Assembly: GCA_029891345.1 (NCBI GenBank) | Contig: CM057003.1 | Coordinates: forward strand, 7,916,709-7,980,708 | Origin: Dryococelus australis | Taxonomy: Eukaryota > Arthropoda > Insecta > Phasmatodea > Phasmatidae | DNA length: 64,000 nt | Direction: 5' to 3' | Shown: piece after piece, positions 59,569 through 64,000 of the stretch | Numbering within the stretch: the stretch's first letter is position 1 | Layout: each line of letters starts with the position of its first letter | Notes under the pieces: model-generated | The model's database searches: none | What the model was told of the DNA's origin: nothing | The model's input: the letters and a program-made list of their open reading frames with translations, nothing else | Made by a program: the position numbers and the translations under genes

Positions 59569-60195
59569 TATGCTGTTCACGGCATTGAGTACTTATGAAA
59601 TCAATATTTTAAACATTGGAATTGGCATTTTGGGTAATACTTATTAATGTCCCCCAGCGTTATTCCTGAAGGCTTATTAGGAGACGGCTTGCAAACCAAC
59701 TTATGACTTAACTTAAACTAACACCATGTGCCTTACCTAGGATTCTAACCCAGAGCCTCCGGCAATAAAGACCGGCGGCGCACGAACCGACTGCGCAACG
59801 GGAGTTCGGCAAGATTTGAAAATTGTCACTGCCCTGATCTGCATGCATTAAAACGGGTTCGATGACTTCCATGAGCCCAGTTAAGTTGGTAACGACTAAT
59901 GGAACGTAGTTTCATGACTTAGAGTTGAATCAGAAGTATTAGGTTAACACTCATGAATATAGTAATTTTTTTCTTTGTGTTTGATAATGCATATAAGATA
60001 ATGAGCAAGTTTGTGAAATATACGTATACATGTATAATCGTATCACAGTTTCAATTTACCGACGCGTGAATAAAGTGTTTAGGTAGATGACGATGTTAAT
60101 TTTACATTTGGTGGAAGAATACCCATTGTGTATAGCCTACATGTAGATCTGAATGCAGGGATTTTAAAAATGCTCAGTTTACCATGGACAGCGTA
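59569..60195 (-). mobile_element. Long MITE (family B) with nested SINE-like insert
   Basis: The ends tatgctgttcacggc and tgctcagtttaccatggac are inverted, with TA at 59,567 and 60,196. The order of internal landmarks (cactgccctgatctgcatgc, agttaagttggtaacga, gtttcaatttaccgac) equals that of the copy at 30,678. The extra 200 bp near its left end is the insert. Confidence 0.82.
59640..59815 (-). repeat. tRNA-derived SINE-like insert (third type)
   Basis: On the minus strand, an A-box-like tgcgcagtcggttcgtgcg and a B-box-like gggttagaatcc are spaced as in a tRNA promoter, followed by a body to about 59,645. It does not share the main SINE's body. Its exact ends and duplications are unclear. 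Confidence 0.6.
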
Positions 60196-60199
60196 TACA

Positions 60200-61235
60200 A
60201 CTTCGGATCGCATTTTGTTTGTATGCATGCGTGAATATTATCACAGACGTAACTAACAAACGTCGCATGTTACCGTACGCAGATTTGCAAACAGTTTTGG
60301 CAAATAATAGTTCGAATCACAAACTCGTTAACACGGATGTAGCTGGCGTCCAAACCGGTCGCGCAAATATTCTGATGGCGATAAATCAGTTAAATGGCCA
60401 AACGAGGAAACGGTTTAAGTGGGAATGGTGCGCGAAAGCTGTATATTTACCAAGTTTTTGTCACTAGTTGTTTCCCAGAGGATTTTTCGAAATTTTCGGC
60501 ACGTCAAGACATTAATAATTATTGTTAAAACCTTCTTACATTTTTGGATATTGACTGCCTTTGCTATTCTCAGAGCACTGATGGAATAAAATTAAGAATA
60601 CCTCATATGTTATCTTCTACCAGAGCTCCGAGAATAACATAGAAAGTGAATATCTAACGGTGTAAAAACGTTTTCACAATTATTATTTGTGTCTTGTCAT
60701 GCCGAAAATTTCCATAAACCCTCTGAAAAACAACTTGCGATGTAAATTGGGTTAAATATACTACTTTCGTTCACCATTCCCCTTAAACTAATGCCCTGGA
60801 AAACAAGAAATGTGGGAGAGTTCTCGTGCCAGTCAGGACAGTTTTCAAGTTATACTACAGGATATGAATTTTTTTTCCGTACCAATGTGTATTCAATGAC
60901 TCTCGAATAAGTTAGAGCAGAGAACTACGAAGTCATGACGCTAGTAGTAAGATAGATGTGCCGCTGTAAAATGTGGCAGAGATTGTAACTCACATCTGCG
61001 ACCCTTCAGTCTGTAGCAAGGTGGCGATCCGTTACATAATTGTGATGTTTCGTTACAGTCCAGTCAGTACATCTCTTACACGTTCTCTCTGCCGTCAGCG
61101 AAATCGAGACCTTAACGGCGGAACACACTAAGATCGACAGGATTTGCGTGTGCTAGGCATATTAAACTCTTCTGGTAGAGAAAATTATACTCTAGTGAAG
61201 TTACCACATGCGAATGTGTAGTGGACAACGGAAGC
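60200..61235. other. No gene recognised
   Basis: The 82-codon frame at 60,219-60,467 has no motif. Composition is otherwise mixed and AT-rich. Confidence 0.45.
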
Positions 61236-61239
61236 TGGT

Positions 61240-61407
61240 ATTATTATTCTGCCAAATGTTTACACCAAAATTGCTATGTGACTAATAAACACAGTGTATA
61301 CTTTCATCTTGCTCAAAAGTTAATGTTTGAGGCTGGAACATATTTATTTGTTATTAATTCCTATTGAATGGGCCTTAAAAAGTGCTCACTTTAACGTGAA
61401 TAGCCTA
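61240..61407 (+). mobile_element. Short MITE (family A), left end lost
   Basis: The internal block gactaataaacacagtgtat and the right end gtgctcactttaacgtgaat plus agccta, then TA, match family A. No left terminal repeat is found. Confidence 0.75.
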
Positions 61408-61737
61408 TAGGTTATTCGGCTTAATTTCCTACGGCACTCAAACTCCTTACGTTGTTTCTGATATTGTACCGCGTGTCTTATCGGTATGTATACCGCCCAT
61501 TTATCACCCTGGATATATCACATGGAATGTTATTGCGACTTTTCATATACGCTGCATAAAAGTGTTCTACTTCACAAAAAGTATTTTGAACCATTCACAT
61601 ATTATCGACTGTTTGCATCTTCGAATATTACTGAATAAGTTTTTGATAGGTGCGCGAATTCTTCTGGCAGTGAGTGAAGTTATAAAACCATAACAGATAC
61701 ACAGCTTCCAGCAAAAGTGGAGGACCCCGTTTAAGTG

Positions 61738-61915
61738 AGCTGTTAGCTCTTCAGCTTTCAGTTACGATGACCCGGGCTTGGATTCCCAGCGCGGTTGTTC
61801 ACGGGTATTTGCATATGTGAAAATTGGCGATCGTTACTTGTTGGCCAGAAGGTTTTCTGTGGTACTCCCGTCTCTCCCATAATTGTATTCTGCCGGCTTT
61901 TTATTTCGTTCAGTG
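61738..61915 (+). repeat. Diverged SINE copy
   Basis: The head retains a B box (gggcttggattcccagcgcg). The body keeps ttgcatatgtgaaaattggc, ttggccagaaggttttctg and gtactcccgtctctcccata. The tail is missing. Confidence 0.65.
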
Positions 61916-61919
61916 TCCC

Positions 61920-62984
61920 GCCCGGTAAGAGTCCAAGTGTGTTCCGCAGCTAGAAGATTCTGCAAAAAAATGCAAAAACTATAAAGATAACAGTCGCACC
62001 CTTCTTAAGAACTTCTGGTGTATCCAAGATGGCTACATTGGATTTTTAATTATCCTGTGCATATTTAGATAGTGTTAAAAATGCTGCGTTAGATATCCAT
62101 TTTGTTCTTGCATTTGGCCTTGTATTCGCTACTTTAGCAGCTATAAAACATAGTTATATTTTTAATCATGCCGAGCTCATTAAGAGTAATTCACTGAAGA
62201 CATTACAATTTTGGTTACCCTTGCTGCGTATTAATTTTAGTAACAGAAATTGCGATTGGTTGAGAATGTTGTGCGTAATATAATATTTAAATTCATTTTA
62301 ATTATTTTGGGTAACATCTCGAGAGTTTTATGTAAGGAGGTAACAAATTTACGTTTGTTAAAAAAAAATATTGAATTTTGCTTTCCTGATTGTGATTTTT
62401 ATCCGTGAATTAATTGTTGGTATTATCAAAACACTGTAAATGATCACTTAATATTTCATATTATGCAGATGTGAAATATACCCCATAATTATGGGATAAT
62501 TGCAGTAACAAAAGAAAATGGAACTTAAAATTATATATATTATTGTTACTCAGACGATGAAACCACTGCAATGATAGTTGTTTGTTTTTATCCCTTCTAT
62601 CCATAAACTAAATATTGTGGTATATGTAAAACTGTTTTATAAAACAATCATGTTACTGTCTCTCAGAATTAATATTTGATATATGCGCCCTAAATACGAC
62701 AGTTCAGCGTTTCAAAGAAACGAGAATGGAAAACAAAAATATATATTTTTTAAATGTCATACTTACAGATTTTCTTCAAATATTACACATAATCAAAGCT
62801 TAGGTAAGCTGGATTGCGTTATTCATATTCCAGAGAATGTGTTTTCAAATTCTAGTAAATGTTTATCATTTGTTTTTCAAGACGTTGTTAGACTTCTGCA
62901 GTTCACGTTTATTCTTCATTTCATGTGTCGGAAATCTTATTATAGAGAGGTTGACGATATTCCACAATTGTACTTGAGGATTAA
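61920..62984. other. AT-rich, nothing recognised
   Basis: No feature found before the GA tract. Confidence 0.5.
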
Positions 62985-62993
62985 AGGGAGGGG

Positions 62994-63061
<68 letters not shown>
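62985..63061. repeat. (GA)n microsatellite
   Basis: A short G run followed by more than 60 bases of pure GA. The Arg-Glu repeat frame is an artefact. Confidence 0.97.
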
Positions 63062-63064
<3 letters not shown>

Positions 63065-64000
63065 AGCGGCATTTTTGCGGCTAAGGAACCTCCTTGGTTG
63101 CAGTACATATTGCTAGTTGCGTAACAAAAATATCGCTAGATAGTCGAAGCACACCGCATTGCATAAGCAGAAAAAAAAAGTAGACTCTCAATACCAGATA
63201 CGAAGCTCGAGAAAGCTTTTATCCAAGTGAATTAAACATCCTACGCAAACTGCAATTTATGCGACGGTGTAAACAGGACTATATAAACGAGGATATCAGC
63301 ACACACATATCTCGCCCCACTTGCAGCAAAATGGGAAAGTATCCTAAGTGGATGCCAAGTTCAGAATATTCTGAGGATATTATTCAGCACGGATGAAAGG
63401 AAATTGTTGCCTGCGAGCTACAGCAAACTAAATACCAGGTTAAATTAAGTTATGCTCTCGAAGAACGTGTAACACCTCGCGTACGTTTGTTTTTATTTCC
63501 AGACTGTTATCGCTCCTTTAGCTATAAATATTCGCAGAATAACTTTTCATTCTCTTAATGTCCTACATTTCGGCGCAGACCGAACATTACGTGGTCACTT
63601 GGTAGCATGCTAGACTCCCTTCTTGAGGTCAGTTCTGTCCCAGCCCACCTGCGCTGGTAGCAGGTTCTCTTCATCTGATCTCTCATCACTACCCCAGGAA
63701 AATATCGATGCCATTCCGTAACGTATCTCGCCGATTTGAAACACATCTGATATTAGAATTCTGATCTTACCTGCTCATGTTAATACTGAAAGTGTTGTGT
63801 AAATTACAAGACCCTCGACTAGGTCGGTAAATTTTTACTATCTAAGACGTGAAATATCCTACGATTATTGAAAATACATTGACTTGAACACATGCACATT
63901 TTCATTTGCATGATACGTAATAAACGAACACCTAAACAATAATGCAAAGGAAGGCACTCTGCTCAATTTTTACGACGCCCAAGAAGACAGAATCCAGACT
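63062..64000. other. No gene supported
   Basis: A tRNA-like stretch near 63,588-63,660 (gtggtcacttggtagcatgc) may be a SINE head, but the B box is weak. The remainder is AT-rich. Confidence 0.35.

Noticed and set aside
62683-63108. 133-codon and 80-codon frames
   Set aside because: Their C- or N-terminal parts are the GA microsatellite, and the remainder has no motif.

Overview
The window is non-coding, repeat-rich eukaryotic nuclear DNA. It has no bacterial-style gene layout, no long ORF with a credible start, and no intact host gene that I can support. The AT-rich background, the dense tRNA-derived SINEs, the TA-flanked MITEs, the dead Tc1/mariner and hAT copies, the solo LTRs and an 18S rRNA fragment suggest an arthropod, most likely an insect with a large TE-filled genome. 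I cannot name the species from sequence alone. Nearly all ORFs of 60 to 150 codons begin at TTG or GTG, or sit in low-complexity DNA, and I treat them as noise.

Layout. 1-14 kb: nested MITEs (a 240-bp copy inside a 420-bp copy), SINEs, 55-bp, 10-bp and 23-bp tandem repeats, and a 512-bp internally deleted Tc1 element. 14,154-20,789: a 6.6-kb element bounded by about 1.35-kb inverted repeats and a 4-bp target duplication. It carries the remains of a CRESS/geminivirus-type HUH replication protein, a frameshifted C2H2 zinc-finger gene and an orphan ORF. I consider this the most interesting object in the window. 20.8-25.2 kb: an unclassified repeat with a nested MITE, an 18S rRNA fragment, and a Tc1 element interrupted by a hAT-type MITE. 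25-40 kb: mostly unannotatable AT-rich DNA with SINEs, MITEs and a 0.7-kb palindrome split by a solo LTR. 40-64 kb: two large GT/TA microsatellites, a second solo LTR (42,436-43,170), a foldback-like repeat present twice, more MITEs and SINEs, and a long GA tract.

How the parts relate. Nothing here forms a pathway. The genes recognised are all selfish or relict: transposase fragments, a Rep-like nuclease and an rRNA fragment. The value of the window lies in the nesting, which gives relative ages. Examples are MITE in MITE, hAT MITE in Tc1, LTR in palindrome and SINE in MITE, and several have target-site duplications that let the empty site be checked.
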